From Chryseobacterium sp. ZHDP1 (GTDB lineage Bacteria > Bacteroidota > Bacteroidia > Flavobacteriales > Weeksellaceae), in contig NZ_CP075682.1 of assembly GCF_018603435.1 (NCBI RefSeq), positions 2,542,001 through 2,606,000 of the forward strand: a stretch of DNA of 64,000 nt. The letters run 5' to 3'. Below are positions 7,848 through 17,414 of this stretch, piece by piece. Below the pieces are notes generated by a model, which ran no database searches, had not been told where the DNA came from, and saw only the letters and a list, made by a program, of their open reading frames with translations. How positions within the stretch are numbered: the first letter of the stretch is position 1; every line of letters starts with the position of its first letter. A program made the translations under genes and the position numbers.

Positions 7848-8939
7848 ATGAGCCCAAAAAACCATAAAGTACGAGTAGGAATTTCAATCGGAGATTTCAA
7901 CGGCATCGGTCCCGAAATCATCATGAAATCTCTTTCAGACAAAACCATTACGGATTTTTTCACTCCTGTAATTTTTGGTTCGGGAAAATTATTTACCTAT
8001 CAGAAAAATATTTTTAAGTTAAATTTAAATTTTAACTACATCAACGAAGCTTCACAGGCACATGCAGGAAAACTGAATATGGTAAATCTGGTGAAGGAAA
8101 ATTCGATGGTAGAACTGGGAACACCTACGGAAGAATCTACCAAAATGGCGATCGATTCTCTGGAAGCGGCTACCGAAGCTTTACTGAAAGGGGAAATCGA
8201 TGTTTTGGTTACAGCACCCATCAATAAAGATGAAATGGTGAAAATGGGCTTTAAACACGCTGGTCACACAGGATATTTTGAAGAGAAATTCAATAAAAAA
8301 GGATTGATGTTTCTGGTAACGGAAGATCTGAAGGTGGCAGTTTCAACGCATCATATTCCGATTGCACAGGTTGCGGAGAATATTTCCAAGGAAAAAATTA
8401 AAAAACAGATCAGAGTTTTAAACCAGACTTTAATTGAAGATTTTAATATTACCAGACCTAAAATTGCCGTTCTGGGCTTAAATCCTCACGCTGGAGACGG
8501 CGGAGTGATCGGAAAAGAAGAAATTGAAGTTATTGCTCCGGCAATTAAGGAACTTTCAGACAACGGAATTCTTGCTTTCGGGCCTTTTCCGGCAGACAGT
8601 TTTTTCCAGCCCGGAAAATATAAAAGTTTCGATGCTGTACTAGCGATGTATCATGATCAAGGACTAGCTCCGTTTAAAACTCTGGCTTATGAAGAAGGGG
8701 TAAATTATACCGCAGGACTCCCGTTCATCAGAACCTCTCCGGATCATGGAACAGCTTATGATATTGCAGGAAAAAATGTTGCTGATGCACAAAGTTTTAC
8801 GGAAGCTATTTTCACTGCCATTAAAATTTTCAGAAACAGAACGGAATACAATGAACTGATGGGCAATCGTCTGCAGCCAAGAAAAATAGCAGTAGACAAC
8901 GGAATAGATGAAGATCTACCGGATGAAACTGAAGGATAA
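7848..8939 (+). CDS. pdxA: 4-hydroxythreonine-4-phosphate dehydrogenase
   Basis: 363 residues. PdxA oxidises 4-phosphohydroxy-L-threonine with NAD(P)+ in the DXP-dependent pathway to pyridoxal phosphate. Family motifs run the full length: ISIGDFNGIGPEI near the start, TAPINKDEM, KHAGHTGYFEE, LGLNPHAGDGG, FGPFPADSFF, and the metal/substrate segment AMYHDQGLAPFK followed by IRTSPDHGTAYD. The length is slightly above the usual 330 because of a charged C-terminal tail. It is divergent from ribE, so two cofactor genes share one regulatory region. Confidence 0.96.
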   Translation: MSPKNHKVRVGISIGDFNGIGPEIIMKSLSDKTITDFFTPVIFGSGKLFTYQKNIFKLNLNFNYINEASQAHAGKLNMVNLVKENSMVELGTPTEESTKMAIDSLEAATEALLKGEIDVLVTAPINKDEMVKMGFKHAGHTGYFEEKFNKKGLMFLVTEDLKVAVSTHHIPIAQVAENISKEKIKKQIRVLNQTLIEDFNITRPKIAVLGLNPHAGDGGVIGKEEIEVIAPAIKELSDNGILAFGPFPADSFFQPGKYKSFDAVLAMYHDQGLAPFKTLAYEEGVNYTAGLPFIRTSPDHGTAYDIAGKNVADAQSFTEAIFTAIKIFRNRTEYNELMGNRLQPRKIAVDNGIDEDLPDETEG

Positions 8940-8980
8940 ATCTTTAATAAAGATTTTAAATTAATTTGTTAGAAATTTTA

Positions 8981-9011
8981 TTTGTTATTATAAAAAAATT
9001 GCATATTTTTG
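8981..9011 (+). promoter_or_regulatory. Promoter of yceD-rpmF
   Basis: TTTG at 8981-8984 and TATTTTTG at 9004-9011 with a 19-base spacer, a full Bacteroidota -33/-7 promoter 13 bases before the start codon at 9025. Confidence 0.75.
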
Positions 9012-9024
9012 CACACTCCATTTT

Positions 9025-9549
9025 ATGGACAAGTTAAGAAACTATGACGTAAGCTTTTCCGGGTTAAAAACCGGCAAGCACGAGTTCAGGTTTGAGATAG
9101 ATAAAGAGTTCTTTCAATTATTTGACACTGAACAGGAATTTACAGATCCTAAAATTACAGTGGATGTTTTATTAGACAAGCATTCTACTTTTTTAGAATT
9201 TGAGATCAAGGTAAAGGGAACAGTAGAACTGGTTTGTGATATTTCGAATGAAAATTTCGATCATCCTATCGAAAACCAGATCAAAGTTTTGGTAAAGTTT
9301 GGCGAAGAGTATGATGACAGTGAAGAAGACGTAATCACCATTCCGACTTCAGATCATGCATTTAACATCGCACAACTGATTTACGAAAACGTAGCCCTTT
9401 CTATTCCGATGAAAAAGATTTCTCCGAATGTAAGTGATGATGATCTTGCCATTCTGGAAAAGTTCAGTCCAAAAGAAAGTCAGGAAGAGGAAGAACATGA
9501 AAGCGATCCGAGATGGGACGCACTGAAAAATTTGAAGAATAAAAATTAA
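9025..9549 (+). CDS. YceD/DUF177 family protein
   Basis: 174 residues. The YceD (DUF177) family is encoded next to rpmF in most bacteria and is required for normal 23S rRNA accumulation in E. coli and plants. The protein begins MDKLRNYDVSFSGLKTG, has the beta-rich VELVCDISNE segment typical of the family, and ends in an acidic tail containing ESDPRWDALKNLK. That it is followed after 59 bases by L32 is the strongest support. The exact biochemical role is not known. Confidence 0.88.
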   Translation: MDKLRNYDVSFSGLKTGKHEFRFEIDKEFFQLFDTEQEFTDPKITVDVLLDKHSTFLEFEIKVKGTVELVCDISNENFDHPIENQIKVLVKFGEEYDDSEEDVITIPTSDHAFNIAQLIYENVALSIPMKKISPNVSDDDLAILEKFSPKESQEEEEHESDPRWDALKNLKNKN

Positions 9550-9608
9550 ATAGTTTAATGATGAGATGATGAATCTCATCGCTCATCAATTAAAAAAGTT
9601 ATTACAAA

Positions 9609-9812
9609 ATGGCACATCCAAAGAGAAGACAGTCGTCTACAAGAAGAGATAAGAGAAGAACTCACTACAAAGCTGTAGTTCCTCAATTAGCTAAAGATGC
9701 AACAACAGGAGAGCTTCACCTATACCACAGAGCTCACTGGCATGAAGGAAAACTTTACTACAGAGGTAAAGTAGTATTGGAAAAAGAAGTAGCATCTACT
9801 GAAGAAAACTAA
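9609..9812 (+). CDS. rpmF: 50S ribosomal protein L32
   Basis: 67 residues starting [19 protein letters not shown], the conserved L32 N-terminus. It lacks the CxxC zinc pair of zinc-dependent L32 proteins, as is common in flavobacteria: no Cys is present at all. It is co-transcribed with yceD and closed by a strong terminator. In many Bacteroidota fabH follows rpmF; here accB follows instead. Confidence 0.97.
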   Translation: MAHPKRRQSSTRRDKRRTHYKAVVPQLAKDATTGELHLYHRAHWHEGKLYYRGKVVLEKEVASTEEN

Positions 9813-9848
9813 GAGTCGCTTTTCCTCGAAAAACACTCATTTTAATAC

Positions 9849-9886
9849 AAAAACCGCCCAATTTTGATAAAATTTGGCGGTTTTTT
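9849..9886 (+). terminator. Rho-independent terminator after rpmF
   Basis: Arms AAACCGCCCAATTTT and AAAATTTGGCGGTTT pair with one mismatch around a short loop, and a T run follows. Confidence 0.8.
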
Positions 9887-9939
9887 GTTGTTTTTTATGT
9901 TTTTTTGGTATCTTTGGAACAAAATCAAATATCAATTTT

Positions 9940-10425
9940 ATGGACATTAAAGACATCCAAAATCTTATCAAGTTTGTATCTAAGGCAGAAGTTTCTGAAG
10001 TAAAATACAAAACTAAAGATTTCGAAATCACTATTAAAACTCCATTGGCTGGAAGCGAAGTTGCTTATGCTCAACCTGCGGTTTACCACACAGCTCCTCA
10101 ACAAGTAGCGGCTGCTCCTGCACCTGCTGCAACTCCTGCTGCTGCACCTGCTGCAAGTACAGAAGCTGCATCTGATGACAGCAAATACGTGACCATTAAG
10201 TCTCCAATGATCGGAACTTTCTACAGAAAGCCATCTCCGGACAAAGACGTGTTCGTAAATGTTGGTGATGAGGTTTCTAACGGAAAAGTTGTTTGCGTTA
10301 TCGAGGCAATGAAGTTATTCAACCAGATCGAATCTGAGGTAAGCGGAAAAATCGTTAAAATTTTAGTAGACGATGCAACTCCTGTAGAATACGACCAACC
10401 TTTATTCTTAGTAGATCCATCTTAA
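9940..10425 (+). CDS. accB: Biotin carboxyl carrier protein of acetyl-CoA carboxylase
   Basis: 161 residues from the ATG at 9940. The longer in-frame reading from 9874 starts inside the rpmF terminator and is rejected. AccB carries biotin between the carboxylase and transferase subunits in the first step of fatty acid synthesis. The N-terminal domain is followed by an Ala/Pro-rich flexible linker (about residues 56-78) and the biotinyl domain, with the biotin attachment site EAMKLF at Lys125. accC follows after 93 bases, so the pair is an operon; accA is apart at 22.3 kb and accD is not in the window. Confidence 0.97.
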   Translation: MDIKDIQNLIKFVSKAEVSEVKYKTKDFEITIKTPLAGSEVAYAQPAVYHTAPQQVAAAPAPAATPAAAPAASTEAASDDSKYVTIKSPMIGTFYRKPSPDKDVFVNVGDEVSNGKVVCVIEAMKLFNQIESEVSGKIVKILVDDATPVEYDQPLFLVDPS

Positions 10426-10518
10426 GGAATTTTAGATTACAGATTATAAATTTTAGATGAATCCTTTTCATTTAAAATAATTTAAAATTCAAAATTTATA
10501 ATTTAAAATTTCGGAGAG

Positions 10519-11874
10519 ATGTTCAAAAAAATATTAATAGCCAATCGTGGCGAAATTGCAATGCGTATTTTACGTACTTGTAAAGAAATGGGAATCAAGA
10601 CCGTTGCGGTATATTCTACTGCAGATAAAGACAGTCTTCACGTAAGATTTGCTGATGAAGCGGTTTGTATTGGTCCTGCAATGAGCAAAGATTCCTATCT
10701 TAAAATCCCTAACATTATTGCTGCTGCGGAAATTACCAATGCAGACGCAATTCACCCAGGTTACGGTTTCTTATCTGAAAACGCTAACTTCTCCAGAATC
10801 TGTCAAAAGAACGGTATTAAATTCATCGGTGCGACTCCTGAACAAATTGAAAAAATGGGAGACAAAGCAAACGCTAAGGCAACCATGAAAGCTGCAGGGG
10901 TACCTTGCGTACCGGGTTCTGACGGTTTGATCGAGTCTTATGAAATCGCTGCTAAAACTGCTGAGGAAATTGGTTATCCGGTGATGATCAAAGCAACTGC
11001 AGGTGGTGGCGGAAAAGGGATGAGAGCCGTTTGGAAAGCGGAAGACCTTAAAGACCACTGGGAATCTGCGATTCAGGAAGCTGTAGCGGCATTCGGAAAC
11101 GGAGGAATGTACATGGAAAAACTGATCGAAGAGCCAAGACATATCGAAATTCAGGTTGCGGGAGACCAGTTTGGTAAAGCTTGTCACCTTTCTGAAAGAG
11201 ACTGTTCGGTTCAGAGAAGAAATCAGAAACTTACGGAAGAAACTCCTTCTCCTTTCATGACGGACGAACTTCGTGAAAAAATGGGAGAAGCTGCTGTAAA
11301 AGCTGCAGAATTCATTGGATATGAAGGTGTAGGAACTATAGAATTCCTTGTAGACAAGCACAGAAATTTCTATTTCATGGAAATGAATACAAGAATTCAG
11401 GTAGAGCACCCTATCACTGAACAGGTTATCGATTATGACCTGATCAGAGAACAGATTCTTCTGGCTGCAGGAACTCCGATTTCAGGAATCAATTATTATC
11501 CGAAATTACACTCAATTGAGTGCAGAATTAATGCGGAAGATCCTTACATGGATTTCAGACCTTCTCCGGGGAAAATCACAGGATTAAATATTCCTGGAGG
11601 ACACGGAGTAAGAGTGGATACGCACGTTTATTCAGGATATACAATTCCTTCTAACTATGATTCTATGATTGCAAAACTAATCACAACGGCTCAGACGCGT
11701 GAAGAAGCTATTGCAAAAATGAGAAGAGCACTGGAGGAATTTTATATTGAGGGTGTAAAAACAACAATTCCTTTCCACAGACAACTGATGGATAATGAGG
11801 ATTACCTTTCAGGAAACTATACTACAAAATTCATGGAGGATTTTGTGATGGACAGAAAATATGATAATCACTAA
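10519..11874 (+). CDS. accC: Biotin carboxylase subunit of acetyl-CoA carboxylase
   Basis: 451 residues, the standard AccC length. It carboxylates the biotin of AccB using ATP and bicarbonate. The N-terminal [16 protein letters not shown], the ATP-grasp glycine loop [12 protein letters not shown], the [13 protein letters not shown] segment and the catalytic [14 protein letters not shown] are all intact. The GGAGAG just upstream of the ATG is one of the few Shine-Dalgarno-like sites here. The accB-accC gap contains a short A+T-rich inverted repeat, TTATAAATTTT/AAAATTTATAA. Confidence 0.97.
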   Translation: MFKKILIANRGEIAMRILRTCKEMGIKTVAVYSTADKDSLHVRFADEAVCIGPAMSKDSYLKIPNIIAAAEITNADAIHPGYGFLSENANFSRICQKNGIKFIGATPEQIEKMGDKANAKATMKAAGVPCVPGSDGLIESYEIAAKTAEEIGYPVMIKATAGGGGKGMRAVWKAEDLKDHWESAIQEAVAAFGNGGMYMEKLIEEPRHIEIQVAGDQFGKACHLSERDCSVQRRNQKLTEETPSPFMTDELREKMGEAAVKAAEFIGYEGVGTIEFLVDKHRNFYFMEMNTRIQVEHPITEQVIDYDLIREQILLAAGTPISGINYYPKLHSIECRINAEDPYMDFRPSPGKITGLNIPGGHGVRVDTHVYSGYTIPSNYDSMIAKLITTAQTREEAIAKMRRALEEFYIEGVKTTIPFHRQLMDNEDYLSGNYTTKFMEDFVMDRKYDNH

Positions 11875-11896
11875 GATTGATTATTTAAAATATTTG

Positions 11897-11925
11897 AACC
11901 GCCTCATTTTTGGGGCGGTTTTTTA
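11897..11925 (+). terminator. Terminator after accC
   Basis: AACCGCC (11897-11903) pairs with GGCGGTT (11914-11920) around a ten-base loop, followed by TTTTT. Confidence 0.75.
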
Positions 11926-12075
11926 TTAAAATCAAAACGAAAAGATATTTAAACTGTAATTGACAAGTGATTGGAATAATAATTTCCAAAACAATCTGTT
12001 CTGTCATTAAAATGTACTTTTCCCACGAAATTTTTCAGTAGAAGATTTCTGTTTATTCATATCAATTATAATGTT

Positions 12076-12083
12076 TAAATTTG
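12076..12083 (+). promoter_or_regulatory. -7 box of rocD
   Basis: TAAATTTG 16 bases before the rocD ATG. The -33 position is only weakly T-rich. The rest of the gap between the accC terminator and rocD shows nothing else. Confidence 0.5.
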
Positions 12084-12099
12084 TACAAAACCTAAATTT

Positions 12100-13341
12100 A
12101 TGTCAACAGTAGAAACAGTAAAAGACTCACAATATTTCATTGATCTTGAAGACCGACACGGAGCCCATAACTACCACCCTCTTCCGGTTGTTTTAGATAA
12201 GGGAGAAGGTGTTTTTGTCTGGGATGTGGAAGGAAAGAAATACTACGATTTCCTTTCTGCCTATTCTGCTGTGAACCAAGGTCATTCTCATCCGAAAATT
12301 GTAGGAGCTTTAGTTGAGCAGGCTCAGAAACTGGCTTTAACGTCAAGAGCTTTTTACAATTCGAAATTGGGGGAATACGAAAAAAAGATTACTACCCTAT
12401 TTGGTTTTGATAAAGTTTTACCGATGAATTCCGGTGCTGAAGCAGTGGAAACGGCGGTAAAATTAGCCAGAAAATGGAGTTATGAAGTAAAAGGGATTTC
12501 TGAAAATGCTGCAAAAATTGTAGTTTGTGAAAATAATTTTCATGGAAGAACCACAACGATTGTTTCGTTCTCTAATGATCCTGATGCGAACCAGAATTAC
12601 GGCCCGTTTACTCCAGGATTTATTAAAATTCCTTACAACGACCTTGAAGCTTTAGAAGAAGTTTTGAACAGAGAAGCAGGAAATATTGCTGCATTTTTGG
12701 TAGAGCCTATTCAGGGTGAAGCAGGAGTATATGTTCCGAATGACGGATTTTTAAAGAATGCTTCTGAATTGTGTAAAAAGCATAATGTTCTTTTTATTGC
12801 CGATGAAGTTCAGACAGGAATTGCAAGAACAGGGAGGTTAATCGCATGTCATCACGAAGATGTACAACCTGATATTTTAATTTTAGGAAAAGCTCTTTCC
12901 GGCGGAATGTATCCTGTTTCAGCAGTTTTAGCAGATAATGAGATCATGAATGTGATTAAACCGGGACAGCACGGCTCTACGTTTGGAGGAAACCCAATTG
13001 CTTGTGCAGTTGCTGTTGCCGCTTTAGATGTTGTTGAAGAAGAAAAGCTTTCTGAAAGAGCGGAAGAACTGGGAAAATTATTCCGTTCCGAAGTTGAAAA
13101 GATTATTGAAAAAACAGACCTCATTACAAAGATTAGAGGAAAAGGGTTGCTGAATGCCATTTTAATTAACGATACTCCGGAAAGTTCCACGGCATGGAAT
13201 CTTTGTCTGAAGCTAAAAGAAAACGGACTTCTTGCAAAACCAACTCACGGAAATATCATCCGTTTGGCACCGCCTTTGGTGATCACAGAAGAGCAATTGC
13301 TGGATTGTGTGAAAATTATTGAAAAAACTATTTTAGAATAG
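12100..13341 (+). CDS. rocD: Ornithine aminotransferase
   Basis: 413 residues of a class III PLP-dependent aminotransferase. It moves the delta-amino group of ornithine to 2-oxoglutarate, giving glutamate semialdehyde for arginine catabolism and proline synthesis. The N-terminus [10 protein letters not shown] is typical of ornithine rather than acetylornithine aminotransferase. [13 protein letters not shown] binds the PLP phosphate, IADEVQTG contains the ring-contacting Asp, and the Schiff-base lysine is Lys264 in LGKALSGG. Its stop is eight bases before a TTG-started glycan gene, but a functional link to that cluster is not expected. Confidence 0.93.
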   Translation: MSTVETVKDSQYFIDLEDRHGAHNYHPLPVVLDKGEGVFVWDVEGKKYYDFLSAYSAVNQGHSHPKIVGALVEQAQKLALTSRAFYNSKLGEYEKKITTLFGFDKVLPMNSGAEAVETAVKLARKWSYEVKGISENAAKIVVCENNFHGRTTTIVSFSNDPDANQNYGPFTPGFIKIPYNDLEALEEVLNREAGNIAAFLVEPIQGEAGVYVPNDGFLKNASELCKKHNVLFIADEVQTGIARTGRLIACHHEDVQPDILILGKALSGGMYPVSAVLADNEIMNVIKPGQHGSTFGGNPIACAVAVAALDVVEEEKLSERAEELGKLFRSEVEKIIEKTDLITKIRGKGLLNAILINDTPESSTAWNLCLKLKENGLLAKPTHGNIIRLAPPLVITEEQLLDCVKIIEKTILE

Positions 13342-13348
13342 ACCTATT

Positions 13349-14146
13349 TTGGTAGAAATTATTATTCCGATATACAAAAAAACACCTGATGCAGACGATC
13401 TGATTTCGATAAATCAGGCATTTCATGTTTTAAAAAATCACAAAATTACCTTTATTCATCCCAAAAGTTTGGATGTGAGCAATTATGAAATGTTCACTTC
13501 CAGATTTTTGGCGTTTGACGATGTTTATTTTAAAAACATCCATGGCTACAACCGTCTTATGCTGAGTGTAGATTTCTACAACAGCTTTTCGGAAAAATAT
13601 TTACTGATTTACCAGACTGACTGTTTCGTGTTTAAAGACGAGCTTCTGGATTGGTGCAGGAAAGACTTTGATTATATCGGTGCTCCCTGGATCAGAAGTT
13701 CTGAGAAGATACCATTGCTTAAGCTTATTTCGGACAGAGGTTTGGCAAAATTAAAAGCTTTCATCAATTTTAAAGGCAACTCAAAATGGCAGAAAGATAA
13801 ATCTCTGTTGTACAATAAGGTAGGAAACGGTGGATTATCTTTAAGAAAGAGAGAAAAATTTATCGAAACTTTACAAAAGCTTTCTGAAGCTAAAGAAGTA
13901 TATCTGAGGGAAGAAAATTCATGTGAATTTTATGCTGAAGATGGTTTTTTCAGCATAGAGCCGGAAAGAAATGGAATTAATTTTTCTAAACCAGACTATA
14001 AAGAAGCGTGTGGATTTTCTATTGAAAACAAGCAGCAGAAAGCACTGAAGATCAATAACGGCAGGCTTCCTTTTGGCTGCCACCGATGGAATAAAGAACG
14101 AGAATTCTGGAAACCTTACTTCTCTAAAGCAGGATATTCTATATAA
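13349..14146 (+). CDS. DUF5672 family protein, probable glycosyltransferase
   Basis: 265 residues from a TTG at 13349; the next ATG would remove the conserved EIIIPIYKKTP start, so TTG is preferred. DUF5672 proteins occur in surface-polysaccharide loci and resemble glycosyltransferases. Visible family features are the acidic YQTDCFVF and FDYIGAPW, NGGLSLRKR, a CEFYAEDGFFS segment and the closing LPFGCHRWNKE. No signal or membrane segment. First of four same-strand glycan genes; the donor and acceptor sugars are unknown. Confidence 0.75.
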   Translation: MVEIIIPIYKKTPDADDLISINQAFHVLKNHKITFIHPKSLDVSNYEMFTSRFLAFDDVYFKNIHGYNRLMLSVDFYNSFSEKYLLIYQTDCFVFKDELLDWCRKDFDYIGAPWIRSSEKIPLLKLISDRGLAKLKAFINFKGNSKWQKDKSLLYNKVGNGGLSLRKREKFIETLQKLSEAKEVYLREENSCEFYAEDGFFSIEPERNGINFSKPDYKEACGFSIENKQQKALKINNGRLPFGCHRWNKEREFWKPYFSKAGYSI

Positions 14147-14149
14147 AGC

Positions 14150-15142
14150 ATGAATAACTTCAATGATAAAAGCATCATATTAGCAGTTCCGGATCATTTC
14201 GGACTTCCTCAGGTTTTTAAAGAAAATCTTGAGTTTTTGGGCTTTACAGTCTATCTGGTGAAGCACGATAATTCCAAGATCAAACTTAAAACCAAAGATT
14301 CTCTTATTCATCTTTATAAAAAAACGTTTAGTAAGAATAAAACTCATAAAGCCATAATCACCGCACTGGAAAAAGAAAGTCCACAAATTACTTTTCTTGA
14401 CGGAATTGAATCTGCAGATTATGCTTTGGTAGTAAGACCTGATCTTTTCAGTGAAAATGTGCTTCAAAAAATCAAATCTAAAAGCAATCATACCGTTGGT
14501 TATCAATGGGATGGAATGAAGCGATTTCCGTTGGCTGAAAATATGATTCCTTATTTTAATCGTTTTTTTGTTTTTGACAGTAACGATGTAAAAAAGTATC
14601 CTAATGTACAACCTATTAATAATTTTTACTTCGATTACCTGCATCCGAAAAAAGAAATTAAACAGGATATCTTTTTTGTAGGAACTTTTATGAAAGACCG
14701 TATTAATGAATTACTGCAGCTATCTTTAATTTTTAAAAAGATTGGTCTTAAAAGCAGCATTAATATCATATGCAGCAAATCAAAGTATTATAAAAAGTAT
14801 AGTGACTTTCCTGTCCATTTCACAAAATCAGGGATGGATTTTAAAGACAGTATCCTGAACACGCAGCAATCCAACGTGATATTAGATTTTCAGAATTCCA
14901 TGCACAACGGAGTTTCATTCAGGGTTTTTGAAGCGGTCGGTTATCAGAAAAAACTGATTACCAACAATCCTTTGGTGAAAAATTATGATTTTTATAATCC
15001 TAATAATATCTTTGTATTCTCGAATGAAAACATTCATGAGGCAGAACATTTTTTAAAACAGGATTTCGTGGAACTTCCCAGTGAAATAAGAGAAAAATAT
15101 TCTTTCACTGAGTGGATAAAGCATATTCTGAATAGTAATTAA
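14150..15142 (+). CDS. Probable GT-B glycosyltransferase (CgeB-like C-terminus)
   Basis: 330 residues, starting three bases after the previous stop. The C-terminal half has the layout of glycosyl transferase group 1/CgeB-type proteins: DIFFVGTFMKDRINEL, then the acidic acceptor region HNGVSFRVFEAVGYQKK and a final FSNENIHEAE stretch. No signal peptide is seen. The N-terminal half is not recognisable to me. Its place inside a run of glycosyltransferases supports a role in assembling a surface glycan, but the assignment rests partly on context. Confidence 0.6.
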   Translation: MNNFNDKSIILAVPDHFGLPQVFKENLEFLGFTVYLVKHDNSKIKLKTKDSLIHLYKKTFSKNKTHKAIITALEKESPQITFLDGIESADYALVVRPDLFSENVLQKIKSKSNHTVGYQWDGMKRFPLAENMIPYFNRFFVFDSNDVKKYPNVQPINNFYFDYLHPKKEIKQDIFFVGTFMKDRINELLQLSLIFKKIGLKSSINIICSKSKYYKKYSDFPVHFTKSGMDFKDSILNTQQSNVILDFQNSMHNGVSFRVFEAVGYQKKLITNNPLVKNYDFYNPNNIFVFSNENIHEAEHFLKQDFVELPSEIREKYSFTEWIKHILNSN

Positions 15143-15153
15143 AAAAGATTTAT

Positions 15154-16119
15154 TTGAAAACTTCTGTAGCGGTTTGTACCTATAACGGTGAAAAATTTTT
15201 ACAACAACAAATTGATTCTATTCTGAATCAGACTCATCCTGTCGATGAAATCATCGTATGCGATGACGGATCGGCTGATGCTACAGTAGAAATACTAAAT
15301 TCTTACAAAGAAAAATATCCCGAACTATTTCAAATTCATATCAACGAAAAAAATTTAAGAAGTGTAAAAAACTTTGAAAAAGCAATTTCTTTGTGCACCC
15401 ATGAAATTATCTTTCTTAGCGATCAGGACGATATCTGGGTTGAGAATAAAGTCGAAAAATATCTGAACTATTTTGAAACTCATCCTGAAATAGAAGTCAT
15501 TGCTTCTAATGGTTTTGGGATTGATGAATATGGAAAAAAGATTGACGCCTATTCTTTATGGGATATTCCTTATTTTTTACAGGAGCATAACATTCTAATA
15601 AGTTATTTTGACATTATAACAAAAATTTCTAATATTGCGACTGGTGCAACAATGGCTTTAAAAAGAGAGTTTTTTCAAAGATGTGTACCTTTTCCTGTCA
15701 TAGAAAATTATCATCATGATGAGTGGTTAGCAACTTGTGCTGCATATGAAAACTCTTTTGTAATCTTACATGAAAAACTTTTTTATTACAGAATACATGT
15801 CAATCAACAAGTTGGAAATGTTTTCATAGAAAAGTCCGAGAAAAAAAAGAAAATGCTACTAAAGCCTTATGAAGTATTAATTGGAAAAAAATCTTTTTCA
15901 GCTTACAAAAAAATTTTAAAAAGATTGGCAGAAGCTCATGTAAAAAATTTATATCTTTCCAAACAACCAACATTTTTAAAAGAAATTTTTGAAGAAAACA
16001 CCAAAAAAATTGAATTAGAGTACACACGCTATAAAGAAGAATTTAGAAAGGATTATCCCATCAGTTACTCAATTTTGAATTCTCTTGATTCTTTAACTCA
16101 AAAAAGAAAAATCAACTAA
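15154..16119 (+). CDS. Glycosyltransferase family 2
   Basis: 321 residues from a TTG at 15154, where the GT2 N-terminus KTSVAVCTYNGEKFLQQQ begins directly. The nucleotide-sugar site DDGSADAT and the metal-binding region LSDQDDIW are classic for the GT-A fold; the latter wording is common in rhamnosyl- and related transferases of O-antigen loci. A basic C-terminal tail may sit at the membrane. Base composition becomes clearly more A+T-rich from the middle of this gene onward. It ends one base before the next gene, so the two are coupled. Confidence 0.87.
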   Translation: MKTSVAVCTYNGEKFLQQQIDSILNQTHPVDEIIVCDDGSADATVEILNSYKEKYPELFQIHINEKNLRSVKNFEKAISLCTHEIIFLSDQDDIWVENKVEKYLNYFETHPEIEVIASNGFGIDEYGKKIDAYSLWDIPYFLQEHNILISYFDIITKISNIATGATMALKREFFQRCVPFPVIENYHHDEWLATCAAYENSFVILHEKLFYYRIHVNQQVGNVFIEKSEKKKKMLLKPYEVLIGKKSFSAYKKILKRLAEAHVKNLYLSKQPTFLKEIFEENTKKIELEYTRYKEEFRKDYPISYSILNSLDSLTQKRKIN

Positions 16120-16120
16120 A

Positions 16121-17413
16121 ATGAGTAAAAATATTGGTATAAATATTTCTGGATACATAAACAAAGTTTTAGGACTCGGAACAGCTGTAAGAGCAAACAT
16201 AAACGCTATAAAATCTGCAAAAATTCCTTTTGTAGTAAATGATTTTAATTTGATCATGCCGGAGACAACTCGTGAGATCAATTTTCACCAAATTATTTCT
16301 GAAGAAAATCCTTTTGAGATAAATCTGATCCAGATAAATCCAGATAATCTTTCCAATACTTTAAAAACGGTAAGTCCAAACTATTTTAAGAATAAATACA
16401 ATATTGCTTTCTGGGCATGGGAATTAGAAAATTTCCCTGAGGAGTTTATAACTTATTTTGACTTATTTAATGAAATTTGGGTTCCGAGTAACTTTTGTGC
16501 AGAAGCTATAGCAAAAGTTTCGCCTTGCCCTGTCATTAAAATTATGCATTCTATAGAAATTAAAGATACTCCTTATAAAAGAAAAGACTTTGCTCTACCT
16601 GACAATAAATTCATATTTATGACAATGTTTGATTATCATAGTTCTATCAAAAGAAAAAATCCGATAGCAACTATAGATGCTTATGAAAAAGCTTTTGGGC
16701 TAAATGATCATAAAACATTATTGATAATTAAAACGTCAATAAGCAAAGAATTCCCTGAAGATAAAAAATTGATTACTGATAGAATTATAGATAATAAAAG
16801 TATTATCTTAATCGAAGAAATTTTTGAAAATGAAAAGCTTTATAGTCTTATTAATTGTTGCGATTGTTTCGTTTCTTTACATCGTTCCGAGGGATTTGGG
16901 CTAACAATGGCAGAAGCTATGTACTTGGGAAAACCCGTTATTGCAACTGCCTATTCTGCTAATATAGAATTTATGAATATCAATAATTATTTTCCTGTAA
17001 AATATAATTTAATAAAAACTGGAAATGAATATTATTTCAGTTCCGATAAAGATTTTTGGGCAGATGCAGATATTGATGATGCCTCTCAACAAATGTCAAT
17101 TGTATTTAATAACAGAGAATTAGCCCTAAGTATTGCACAAAACGGTCAAAATTATGTAAAGGAATTTTTATCACCAAAAGCTATTGGCGATAAAATAAAA
17201 CATCGAGTTGAAATCATCCAAAATAATCTTATGATGATAAATTCGACTAATGAAGAAACAAAGGAGAAAATACTTTTAAGACAGGAAAACAAATCATTAA
17301 AAGAAAAACTTGATAAAATAAGGAGCCTGAAATGTGTACAACTAAAAATTAAGTTTAAAAATTTTCAAAATAAAATAAGTGGAAAAAATAAAAAATATTT
17401 TTGGGAGGACTAA
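16121..17413 (+). CDS. Glycosyltransferase family 4 (GT-B)
   Basis: 430 residues. The N-terminal INISGYINKVLGLGTAVR loop and the C-terminal donor-binding segment HRSEGFGLTMAEAMYLGKP identify a retaining GT4 enzyme. The last 50 residues are Lys/Glu-rich and predicted coiled coil, an unusual tail that could bind a partner or the membrane. The gene is strikingly A+T-rich compared with rocD or accC, which suggests acquisition from elsewhere. It is last in the rightward glycan operon and its stop is one base from the stop of the leftward operon. Confidence 0.85.
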   Translation: MSKNIGINISGYINKVLGLGTAVRANINAIKSAKIPFVVNDFNLIMPETTREINFHQIISEENPFEINLIQINPDNLSNTLKTVSPNYFKNKYNIAFWAWELENFPEEFITYFDLFNEIWVPSNFCAEAIAKVSPCPVIKIMHSIEIKDTPYKRKDFALPDNKFIFMTMFDYHSSIKRKNPIATIDAYEKAFGLNDHKTLLIIKTSISKEFPEDKKLITDRIIDNKSIILIEEIFENEKLYSLINCCDCFVSLHRSEGFGLTMAEAMYLGKPVIATAYSANIEFMNINNYFPVKYNLIKTGNEYYFSSDKDFWADADIDDASQQMSIVFNNRELALSIAQNGQNYVKEFLSPKAIGDKIKHRVEIIQNNLMMINSTNEETKEKILLRQENKSLKEKLDKIRSLKCVQLKIKFKNFQNKISGKNKKYFWED

Positions 17414-17414
17414 A

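Noticed and set aside
9550-9608. Hairpin GATGAG/CTCATC between yceD and rpmF as a ribosomal leader
   Set aside because: The stem is only six base pairs with no T run and no match to a known L32 leader.
9887-9939. Longer N-terminus for AccB
   Set aside because: The added residues come from the rpmF terminator and promoter region and are not part of the AccB family.
10771-11409. 212-codon minus-strand open frame
   Set aside because: Antisense to the conserved ATP-grasp region of accC; Phe- and Ser-rich translation typical of shadow frames.
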